From NCBI GenBank assembly GCA_902536555.1, contig CACAXR010000005.1, forward strand, positions 1 to 64,000: a DNA stretch of 64,000 nucleotides, read 5' to 3'. Within the stretch, counting starts at the first letter, position 1; each line of letters begins with the position of its first letter. Shown piece by piece: positions 55,331 through 62,723 of this stretch. The position numbers and the translations under genes were made by a program. The notes below the pieces were generated by a model. The model had not been told where the DNA came from, did not search any database, and saw only the letters and a program-made list of their open reading frames with translations. Source of the stretch: an uncultured Prochlorococcus sp. GTDB taxonomy: Bacteria > Cyanobacteriota > Cyanobacteriia > PCC-6307 > Cyanobiaceae.

Positions 55331-56311
55331 TTGATTAATAACAAAAAAGAGAAATTACATTCAAAAAAGTGTAATATTCAAACCGAACCACCCATTCGGA
55401 ATTTGAGTCAACAATCTAGACACGAAACAAGGAGTAAAAATGGTCGATTTTCTGAAGGAATAAATCCACCATGCAAACAGATAAATGTATCTCTCCCTGC
55501 ACCCCTCATAGACTCGCTTGATGAGTATGGAAGAGAACATGGAACTGGTAGAGGTAAATCTCTTCAAAGACTGTTAGAGGGGATCCTAGAGGTCAAAGAA
55601 ATGAAGATGGTTGATGAAGTCGCTGATAAGACAAAAGTTCGATTGGAGTTAGTAAAAACAAGTCATCCGCTATATGTCGAATTTAGGAAAAAACACTATA
55701 TCCCTAATCGAGGAGTAGTAGGCCAACAAATGCAATATCTGATCTTCTATGGAGAGAAAGTTGTTGGAGTAATTGGAGGAGCATCGGCAGTTTTCAAGAC
55801 AGAAGAAAGAGATAATTATTTTGGTCTATCTACAGAAAAGGATATTAAAACTCGACAACTGAATAGCATCATCAACAACAATATTTTCAAGTTAGATTTC
55901 CCTGCACGAAATCTTGCAACCATTGTTTTGGGAATGTGGAGAAAACAGATTGCTAAAGATTGGGAGAAGTTATATGGAGTCGAAGTTGCAGCCTTTGAAA
56001 CCTTTGTTGTTGAAGAAAGATTATGGAATGGCAAGACAAGAAACGGTGCTTGCTATCGAGCAGATAATTGGAAGTTAGTAGGCCTTACTAAGGGATATGG
56101 AAAAACAAATACAAGAGGAAGAACTCACAATAATAAATTACTAAAATCTCAAAAATTGATTTATTGTTTGCGATTAAAAAATAAAGAATTTTGCACAGAA
56201 TATACAACTTGTTGGAATGATCCTGTTAAGCAAAAAGAGATCACTCGAAAGAGGAAAGAAATGATCTCTGATAACTTGGATCTCTTATTAGAAGAGATCA
56301 AGGCCTCATAA
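55331..56311 (+). CDS. DruA-like DUF4338 protein with N-terminal RHH-like segment
   Basis: NVSLPAPLIDSLDEYGREHGTGRGKSLQRLLEGI; HPLYVEFRKKHYIPNRGVVGQQMQYLIFYGEKVVGVIGGASAVFKTEERDNYFG; NNNIFKLDFPARNLATIVLGM; YGVEVAAFETFVVEERLWNGKTRNGACYRADNWKLVGLTKGYG. Confidence 0.75.
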   Translation: MINNKKEKLHSKKCNIQTEPPIRNLSQQSRHETRSKNGRFSEGINPPCKQINVSLPAPLIDSLDEYGREHGTGRGKSLQRLLEGILEVKEMKMVDEVADKTKVRLELVKTSHPLYVEFRKKHYIPNRGVVGQQMQYLIFYGEKVVGVIGGASAVFKTEERDNYFGLSTEKDIKTRQLNSIINNNIFKLDFPARNLATIVLGMWRKQIAKDWEKLYGVEVAAFETFVVEERLWNGKTRNGACYRADNWKLVGLTKGYGKTNTRGRTHNNKLLKSQKLIYCLRLKNKEFCTEYTTCWNDPVKQKEITRKRKEMISDNLDLLLEEIKAS

Positions 56312-56312
56312 A

Positions 56313-57782
56313 TTATCCAAATAGAAATTTATCAGGATTATATTCTTCATCGTCAAATTTTGAATCAGGTTTTTCTTCAAAAAATTTCATAATATCCTCC
56401 TGAGTTTCCATAGAATTTCCATATAGTTCTTCATAGTTTTTTTCATCAATTTCATCCTTGATTCTTTGTGCCTTTTTTAGTTTTTCTGTAGCAAGATCCC
56501 TTTCATCTTGACCAGTTGCATATTTCCAATCAGCAAATGTTGAATTGTTTTTTTGTCTTAATTTTTGTTTGACACGATTCAATAAATTGCGTTCAACTCT
56601 CTCCTTGATATTGGAATCTAATTTGTCAAAAGTTTCTGAAAGTTTCTTTGATAAAAGATCTATTTCGTCATAACAATCTTCAATAACTTCAAGGTGAGAA
56701 ATTACTTCACTATCACTCCTGGAATTTTTTTGATGAATACCATTTTTTACTTTTATGGTTTGATCAAATTTAAACTCAAGAGGTTCGTGACCTATCTGAT
56801 GAGAGATAGTTCTAATAAAAACATCAGTTGTTTCTTTTAGATCAGTTTGACTACTAGAAAGAACTAATCTTTCAATGACAAAATAATCAGATTTATTGAA
56901 CATTTCATCAGATTTTTTTTCAATTAACTTGATCGGATTTAGGAGTGAATCTTTTGGATCAAATTCAACAAATCTTTGAACATTCTTCCAATAATGAGTT
57001 AATTCTTTTTCAAGATGATAATCTTCATTCCTCAAATGTTTACCAACATAAAACTTAATTTGTCGAATTTTTGCATGTTTAGTTTCAATAAAACCTTGAA
57101 GAGAAAGTATCTCATCTTCAGTTCTCAATGCGGTAATAAGTTCAGGATATTTTTTGACATAACCTGTATGTTTTATGAGATCCAAATCAACAACATTTGG
57201 ATATCTATGAGAAGCAACAAGAAAGGCCATGTTCCTTGTTTTCATTCCATATGAATGACCCATACCTCCACATTTTTTTCCACCATCACGAACATTCTTA
57301 ATCCCTGCGATTAGATACTGTTCCTCAGTTAGATCGATGACATATTTGTTTTTTGCAAACTTACTTTCTATCCACCAATGTTTATCTTTATCTCCCTTTA
57401 TTGCGAGTGGGCATTTGACTGCATAAAGATCAACATCTCTAAAAAATAATCGATGTAAAACACCTGAAGCAAGATAACACCAACCCCTTGTTAAATTAGA
57501 TTTTGATCTTTTAGGAGGGCGAGTTCCATCAGAGAATTTTTTAACAACATCCATAGTGATATATCCTCTCCACTTCTTATCCTGATCTAATTTGACTCCC
57601 TGTGGCCTTATGAATAATTCCAATATTGATTCACAGGCAGAAAGGATATTTTCATGGAGATATTCAGTTGATAAATCTCCTTCCTCATATGGTTTAGTTG
57701 GTTGGAATAAATCTGGTTTTACAAATTCACCATTTACAACTAATTTCCCATTTTTTGAGGTGATAAAAAATGTATTGTTCAT
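56313..57782 (-). CDS. Large protein with putative Cys-His-Asp (papain/transglutaminase-like) domain
   Basis: SNLTRGWCYLASGVLHRLFF...DKHWWIESKFAKNKYVIDLTEEQY; likely start MNNTFF at 57782 within the longer supplied ORF. Confidence 0.6.
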   Translation of the reverse strand: MNNTFFITSKNGKLVVNGEFVKPDLFQPTKPYEEGDLSTEYLHENILSACESILELFIRPQGVKLDQDKKWRGYITMDVVKKFSDGTRPPKRSKSNLTRGWCYLASGVLHRLFFRDVDLYAVKCPLAIKGDKDKHWWIESKFAKNKYVIDLTEEQYLIAGIKNVRDGGKKCGGMGHSYGMKTRNMAFLVASHRYPNVVDLDLIKHTGYVKKYPELITALRTEDEILSLQGFIETKHAKIRQIKFYVGKHLRNEDYHLEKELTHYWKNVQRFVEFDPKDSLLNPIKLIEKKSDEMFNKSDYFVIERLVLSSSQTDLKETTDVFIRTISHQIGHEPLEFKFDQTIKVKNGIHQKNSRSDSEVISHLEVIEDCYDEIDLLSKKLSETFDKLDSNIKERVERNLLNRVKQKLRQKNNSTFADWKYATGQDERDLATEKLKKAQRIKDEIDEKNYEELYGNSMETQEDIMKFFEEKPDSKFDDEEYNPDKFLFG

Positions 57783-57795
57783 TGTGATAAACCCC

Positions 57796-58053
57796 CTATT
57801 TGAAATAAGGGGATGTATCACATTCGATGTTCAAAGATCTTAGAAATCTTCTTACATACGAAGTCACATTCTTTTCATAATTGCGACTTTTTGGAGAAGG
57901 CGAAATAACACAAGTTCTCTTCTCTCCTCCAAACATTCCAACTACTTTGATGTGTCTAGATTGAATAACCTCAACATGATTATCATCAGTTATTTTTTTC
58001 AAAAATTTGATGATTTCTTCATTGATTTTTTTACACTTCATGAGACACCTCAA
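57796..58053 (-). CDS. HicA-like (dsRBD-fold) small protein
   Basis: NHVEVIQSRHIKVVGMFGGEKRTCVISPSPKSRNYEKNVTSYVRRFLRSLNI. Confidence 0.45.
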   Translation of the reverse strand: MRCLMKCKKINEEIIKFLKKITDDNHVEVIQSRHIKVVGMFGGEKRTCVISPSPKSRNYEKNVTSYVRRFLRSLNIECDTSPYFK

Positions 58054-58351
58054 GATTGAGATCTTTCTCTTCGATTACAGATAAGAATCTTTCTTGATGA
58101 AGAGGAATCACATTATCAAGAGCATCTGGATCAACAAAAAGAGTGAAGAGATCTTCCTCTTTTAAGATCAATGATTCTGCATCAACTAATGATTCATCCT
58201 TGATAGGTTCACAGTTACATCTACACCAATCAACAATTGATTTTCTGGCGACTGAATACTGTTGATAATCGTGGCCTATCTTCTTACATATACGAGTGAT
58301 GGTTTTTCGACATCTAGGGCAGATTCGAGTTTCCTTCCAAGAAAATGGCAT
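58031..58351 (-). CDS. Small Cys-rich, likely zinc-binding protein
   Basis: RICPRCRKTITRICKKIGHDYQQYSVARKSIVDWCRCNCEPI. Confidence 0.6.
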   Translation of the reverse strand: MPFSWKETRICPRCRKTITRICKKIGHDYQQYSVARKSIVDWCRCNCEPIKDESLVDAESLILKEEDLFTLFVDPDALDNVIPLHQERFLSVIEEKDLNLEVSHEV

Positions 58352-58665
58352 TACTCTTCCTCCTCACTTCTAGTGCGATCAAGATATTCATCTACCTTCT
58401 TTCTGTAGTCGATCTCTCCCTTATCAGGAATAAAAGGAAGTTCATTTCCATCACCATCTTTGATAAGTGCAATATCTTCAAAATCTTCCCAATTCTTTTG
58501 GAAATCAGATGGAGTAAACATTGCAGTTGACTTCTCAAGAATTGAAAAATCAGAGTTGATGATACTTCTAACTTCTTTGTTTGTTAGACCTTTCTTGGCC
58601 TTGACTCCGAACCATAATTCACCTGTAAAAGGTATTAGAACGGAATACTCATGATCATGTTTCAT
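58351..58665 (-). CDS. Hypothetical protein
   Basis: 104 aa ORF preceded by leader repeat copy 1. Confidence 0.65.
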   Translation of the reverse strand: MKHDHEYSVLIPFTGELWFGVKAKKGLTNKEVRSIINSDFSILEKSTAMFTPSDFQKNWEDFEDIALIKDGDGNELPFIPDKGEIDYRKKVDEYLDRTRSEEEE

Positions 58666-58693
58666 AATGAATAATTCAATAATTTAAAAAAAT

Positions 58694-58742
58694 GCTGCAT
58701 CGGTAAAACCATTAAGGGTTTAGAGACGGTCAACTGTCGTCT
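58694..58742 (-). repeat. Leader repeat copy 1
   Basis: gctgcatcggtaaaaccattaagggtttagagacggtcaactgtcgtct; 28 nt upstream of the minus-strand start at 58665. Confidence 0.85.
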
Positions 58743-58751
58743 TTATGTGAT

Positions 58752-58946
58752 TTACAAGTCGAAGAAATATCTTTTCTTAGAGATTTTTACTCCTCTAGAT
58801 TTTCTGATGTGTCTTGTTTTCTCACGACCACTCATTGGTGAATAGTGGCCTCCACAAGCGATGTTTCTATACATCGGATTTCGGTAAGAACCCCCTGATC
58901 CAAAACTGGAATCTCTAGGAGCAAACTCTTTTGCAATTGAAGTCAT
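58752..58946 (-). CDS. Small basic Gly/Ser-rich protein
   Basis: 64 aa ORF preceded by leader repeat copy 2. Confidence 0.6.
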   Translation of the reverse strand: MTSIAKEFAPRDSSFGSGGSYRNPMYRNIACGGHYSPMSGREKTRHIRKSRGVKISKKRYFFDL

Positions 58947-58973
58947 AATTCAAAATTCAAATATTGTTTGTTA

Positions 58974-59021
58974 CTGCATCGGCAAGGCCATTAAGGGTTT
59001 AGAGACGGTCAGCAATCGTCT
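58974..59021 (-). repeat. Leader repeat copy 2
   Basis: ctgcatcggcaaggccattaagggtttagagacggtcagcaatcgtct; 27 nt upstream of the start at 58946. Confidence 0.85.
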
Positions 59022-59042
59022 AAAAATTCTTAGAAATTAAAC

Positions 59043-59450
59043 TTATTTCTTGGATTGATAATTAAATATTTTTTCCAACGAATATCTAGTGAGACGGAAA
59101 GTAACCATCTCAATGAATTGTCTATCGTTATCACTCATCTCTTCCTCATCATCTGGATCCTGTGCATCTAAAAAGTCACTCAAGACATTCCATTTGATTC
59201 TGTCAAATCTGTCACGAGGTTCAAATTCCATGAACTCAGATATCAGATAGTCATTGTGGCCATTAAGAAGAAGATCGGTGTAATTCTGAAATGCGATGGT
59301 TAACTGTCTAATCCACTTAGATGGTTCTTGAGTTATCGGAAAGGAAAGAGACTCAGGATTATATGTTTCATCGATTTTTTTGAATGGTTTAACTAGATTT
59401 ACACTCTCATTTACAAGTTCAGTAAGTGATGCGAATTGATTTAAGTTCAT
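59043..59450 (-). CDS. Hypothetical acidic protein, paralogue of 59498-59812
   Basis: FPITQEPSKWIRQLTIAFQNYTDLLLNGHNDYLISEFMEFEPRDRFDRIKWNVLSDFLDAQDPDD. Confidence 0.65.
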   Translation of the reverse strand: MNLNQFASLTELVNESVNLVKPFKKIDETYNPESLSFPITQEPSKWIRQLTIAFQNYTDLLLNGHNDYLISEFMEFEPRDRFDRIKWNVLSDFLDAQDPDDEEEMSDNDRQFIEMVTFRLTRYSLEKIFNYQSKK

Positions 59451-59497
59451 GGATTTGAAAAAAATTGGTAATTTTGGATAAATGATTGAAATGAATA

Positions 59498-59812
59498 CTA
59501 TTTTTTGAAACCGATTTGAGAACAGACATCGTAAGCAAGTTCATCAGTAATGTTGTCGATGATGTCTTCACACACTTCAGTTTTCAAATGATTGTGATTA
59601 GTTGTCTCTAGGAAATTGCTGATACCATCCCATTTGATGCCATCCCATACTTCACAATGTTCGCCAGTAAGAATATCTGCTTTATCTTCTTCGCTTAAAC
59701 CCAAGTAATAGTCTTGAAATGTTTCCTTTAGACTTGCTTCCCATAGGTCTATTTGATTCTCTTGAATAGGGAAGGCAAGAAGTTTTTTTGTCTCAGTAGC
59801 AGTAGTAGTCAT
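59498..59812 (-). CDS. Hypothetical acidic protein, paralogue of 59043-59450
   Basis: MTTTATETKKLLAFPIQENQIDLWEASLKETFQDYYLGLSEEDKADILTGEHCEVWDGIKWDGISNFLETTNHNH; start reassigned from 59881. Confidence 0.65.
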   Translation of the reverse strand: MTTTATETKKLLAFPIQENQIDLWEASLKETFQDYYLGLSEEDKADILTGEHCEVWDGIKWDGISNFLETTNHNHLKTEVCEDIIDNITDELAYDVCSQIGFKK

Positions 59813-59838
59813 GTTGAAATTAGAAATTTTGGATAAGT

Positions 59839-59887
59839 GCTGCATCGGATCGACCTTTAAGGGTTTTGAGACGGTCAGCAATCGTCT
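59839..59887 (-). repeat. Leader repeat copy 3
   Basis: gctgcatcggatcgacctttaagggttttgagacggtcagcaatcgtct; 26 nt upstream of the start at 59812. Confidence 0.85.
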
Positions 59888-60064
59888 GTATACCAGTGAG
59901 ACAATTTAGAGGGCTCAGTTCTTGTTAGAAAAAAAAGAAAGTTAATCAATAAAAATGTAGCCTTTAAAAAATTATTAATTAACATTTTTTTATTAATATT
60001 TTTTCAACGCATCCAACAGACACAAAATATCGATATTGATACCCACTTTTTGGATCCTTTCTTT

Positions 60065-60230
60065 GTTACTTTCTTAATCTTTTATTAGTTCCCAACGGAA
60101 CATGATTTTGTATAATAAGACTATCGGTATTTGCTGTTGAAATTACTGTTCAAGCGTCAAGAAAGTTAGACACTTGGTTAGACAGCACTATCAAATCCAT
60201 TGCAATAACTACTGCACTATGTCTCACGAA
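60065..60230 (+). promoter_or_regulatory. Right copy of the pdhC promoter/start region (attR side)
   Basis: gttactttcttaat...aacatgattttgTATAATaag...agttagacacttggttagacag...ccattgcaataacta...ctATGtctcacgaa. Confidence 0.78.
60217..60230 (+). repeat. Direct repeat ctatgtctcacgaa, right att core
   Basis: Identical to 50867-50880. Confidence 0.82.
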
Positions 60231-61586
60231 ATATTCATGCCTGCCTTGAGTTCTACTATGACGGAGGGCAAGATTGTGGAATGGTTGAAAAATCCGGGAG
60301 ATAAGGTTGAAAGAGGAGAATCTGTCTTGGTTGTTGAATCTGATAAGGCAGATATGGATGTTGAATCTTTTCAAGATGGATATCTTGCGGCTGTTTTAAT
60401 GCCAGCTGGCAGCACTGCACCTGTTGGAGAAACTATCGGTCTCATTGTCGAAAATGAGGATGAGATAGCTTCTGTCCAAGAACATAATAAAGGAAATCAA
60501 CCCGAAGTCTCAACTTCAGACCAACTTGAACTGGTAAGCAATAAAACTGAAGAAAAACCAGTAGTCCAGACTGAAAATATCAAGAAAGAAGCTGAAGAAG
60601 TTGTCTTAAAGAGTGAAAAGCCTGTCCCATCTTTTAATGTTGATCAAATTAATGCCGCAACAAGTAATGTTTCTTCGAGGATAATTGCATCTCCAAGAGC
60701 TAAAAAACTAGCCTCTCAAATGGGTGTTGATTTAGCAAAGGTTCATGGATCTGGCCCTCACGGAAGGATTCAAGCCGATGATATTTTAAAAGCTAATGGC
60801 CAACCTGTTTCTATACCATGGATAGGAGAAGGTGATTCTCCTGCAAGTATTCATGGTGCAAATTTGGGAGTTGAAAGTAAACCAGAAACTTCAGGAAATA
60901 GTTTTGGTAATCCTGGAGAAACAGTTCAATTTAATACTCTTCAAAAAGCGGTAAATAAAAATATGGAATCTAGTTTAGATGTTCCATGTTTTAGGGTGGG
61001 TTACTCTATCCATACAGATAAATTAGATAATTTCTACAAAAAGGTAAAACAGAACGGAGTTACTATGACTGCTTTACTTGTAAAGGCAGTTGCAAAGACA
61101 CTAAAGAAACATCCTCAAGTTAACTCAAGCTTTTCAGAAAATGGAATTTCTTATCCAGAAAATATAAATATTGCTGTTGCTGTTGCAATGGAAGATGGGG
61201 GATTAATAACTCCAGTATTAAAAGAACCATGCAATACTGATTTATTTGAATTATCTAGGGAATGGAAAGATCTCGTAAAAAGATCGAGATCAAAACAATT
61301 AGAACCAGATGAATACTCAACGGGAACATTTACCTTATCTAACCTTGGAATGTTTGGTGTTGATAGATTTGACGCAATACTACCCCCAGGGACCGGTGCG
61401 ATCTTAGCTATAGCGTCATCGAAACCAACAGTTGTAGCTAATAGTGATGGTTCAATATCTGTTAAAAAAATAATGCAAGTAAATCTTACAGCTGATCACA
61501 GAGTGATCTATGGAGCTGATGGTGCTTCATTCTTGAAAGACTTAGCTAACCTGATTGAAAATGAGCCAGAGACACTTGTATCTTAA
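60219..61586 (+). CDS. pdhC: Dihydrolipoamide acetyltransferase (pyruvate dehydrogenase E2)
   Basis: MSHEIFMPALSSTMTEGKIVEWLKNPGDKVERGESVLVVESDKADMDVESF; SPRAKKLASQMGVDLAKVHGSGPHGRI; LTADHRVIYGADGASFL. Confidence 0.96.
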   Translation: MSHEIFMPALSSTMTEGKIVEWLKNPGDKVERGESVLVVESDKADMDVESFQDGYLAAVLMPAGSTAPVGETIGLIVENEDEIASVQEHNKGNQPEVSTSDQLELVSNKTEEKPVVQTENIKKEAEEVVLKSEKPVPSFNVDQINAATSNVSSRIIASPRAKKLASQMGVDLAKVHGSGPHGRIQADDILKANGQPVSIPWIGEGDSPASIHGANLGVESKPETSGNSFGNPGETVQFNTLQKAVNKNMESSLDVPCFRVGYSIHTDKLDNFYKKVKQNGVTMTALLVKAVAKTLKKHPQVNSSFSENGISYPENINIAVAVAMEDGGLITPVLKEPCNTDLFELSREWKDLVKRSRSKQLEPDEYSTGTFTLSNLGMFGVDRFDAILPPGTGAILAIASSKPTVVANSDGSISVKKIMQVNLTADHRVIYGADGASFLKDLANLIENEPETLVS

Positions 61587-61592
61587 ATTTAA

Positions 61593-62723
61593 TTGATTTA
61601 TCAAATTAATAAAGAAGAAAGAGATTATAGGCTTGAATCTTATGATTATTTACTTGATCCTTCATTAATTGCTAGTAAACCTTCTGCAATTAGGCATGAA
61701 TCAAGATTAATGATAGTTAGAAATAGTGTTTTAGAAGAAGACTGCTTAACTAATAAATATACCAAGAATCTTTTAGATGAATTTAGAGAAGGCGATCTTG
61801 TAGTTGTAAACAATACTAAAGTAATGAAAGCTAGGTTAAAGATTGAATTAGAAAATAAGACATTAGTAGAATTATTAGTTTTAGAAAGATCCCATGAATG
61901 TGTTTGGTTATGTTTGGCAAAGCCAGCGAAAAAGTTAAAAATAAATAGAAAATTAAAATTAAAATCTCCTTTAGCACAAGATATTAATTTGATTGTTGAT
62001 GGGGTTGATGAAGAAACTGGAGGGAGATTTATTAAATTTCCGGAAAATATAACTTGCCTCACTTCAATGAATGACCTTCTTGATAAATACGGGGAAATCC
62101 CACTCCCTCCTTATATAAAAAATTCCGAAGAAGAATCTTTTCATGAGAAAAGTTATCAAACTGAGTATGCAACTAATCCGGGGGCAGTTGCTGCACCGAC
62201 AGCTGGTTTACACTTAAGCAAAAGTCTTATTTCCAATCTAAAAAAAAAAGGAGTAATAATCTTACCGATAACTTTGCACGTGGGTTATGGAACATTCAAA
62301 CCAATTGATCAAGAAGATTTAAGTAACTTAAAACTTCATAAAGAATGGGTAAGTGTTAATAAGAAAGTAGTGGAGGAAATAAAAAAAATAAAGAAAACAG
62401 ATAGAAGAATAATTGCTATTGGGACAACTAGCGTGAGAGCTCTTGAAAGTTGTTATTCTCACGAAATTAATGACTTTGTTCCCATAGCTAAATACGTAGA
62501 TTTAGTAATTAAGCCAGGTTATAAATTTAAGGTAGTTGATGGATTATTAACTAATTTTCATCTTCCTAAAAGTTCATTATTACTTCTAGTAAGTGCAATG
62601 ATTGGTAGAGAAAGATTATTAGATTTGTATAAGAAAGCCATAAAAGAAAAATTTAGATTTTTCTCTTATGGCGATGCGATGTATATTTCACCAGATTCAC
62701 TACTGGATAAAAAACAGATTTAG
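61593..62723 (+). CDS. queA: S-adenosylmethionine:tRNA ribosyltransferase-isomerase
   Basis: [73 protein letters not shown]. Confidence 0.96.
   Translation: MIYQINKEERDYRLESYDYLLDPSLIASKPSAIRHESRLMIVRNSVLEEDCLTNKYTKNLLDEFREGDLVVVNNTKVMKARLKIELENKTLVELLVLERSHECVWLCLAKPAKKLKINRKLKLKSPLAQDINLIVDGVDEETGGRFIKFPENITCLTSMNDLLDKYGEIPLPPYIKNSEEESFHEKSYQTEYATNPGAVAAPTAGLHLSKSLISNLKKKGVIILPITLHVGYGTFKPIDQEDLSNLKLHKEWVSVNKKVVEEIKKIKKTDRRIIAIGTTSVRALESCYSHEINDFVPIAKYVDLVIKPGYKFKVVDGLLTNFHLPKSSLLLLVSAMIGRERLLDLYKKAIKEKFRFFSYGDAMYISPDSLLDKKQI

Larger units (their letters stand above)
50867..60230 (+). mobile_element. Integrative mobile element inserted at the 5' end of pdhC
   Basis: Direct repeats at both ends, tyrosine recombinase next to the left end, resolvase, accessory ORFs, position between ylqD and pdhC. 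Confidence 0.85.

Noticed and set aside
55361-56034. ORFs antisense to the DruA-like gene (55361-55567, 55816-56034)
   Set aside because: No recognisable motif and fully overlapped by the DUF4338-like ORF.
55331-56311. A complete Druantia defence system
   Set aside because: Only a DruA-like protein is present; no large DruE helicase-like ORF or other Dru genes in the element.
57015-58654. Plus-strand ORFs opposite the element operon (57015-57254, 57592-57843, 58345-58530, 58460-58654)
   Set aside because: Antisense to better supported minus-strand genes; no motifs.
58694-59887. Three repeats considered as a CRISPR array
   Set aside because: Spacing is ~230 and ~820 bp, intervals are coding genes, repeats are not identical, and no cas genes were seen.
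50867-60230. A complete prophage or a phage satellite with packaging genes
   Set aside because: No terminase, portal, capsid or tail-like sequence was recognised.
50867-60230. A typical tRNA-targeted tycheposon
   Set aside because: No tRNA gene or tRNA 3' fragment found at either end; the repeats match the pdhC start instead. Relationship to tycheposons by integrase phylogeny remains open.
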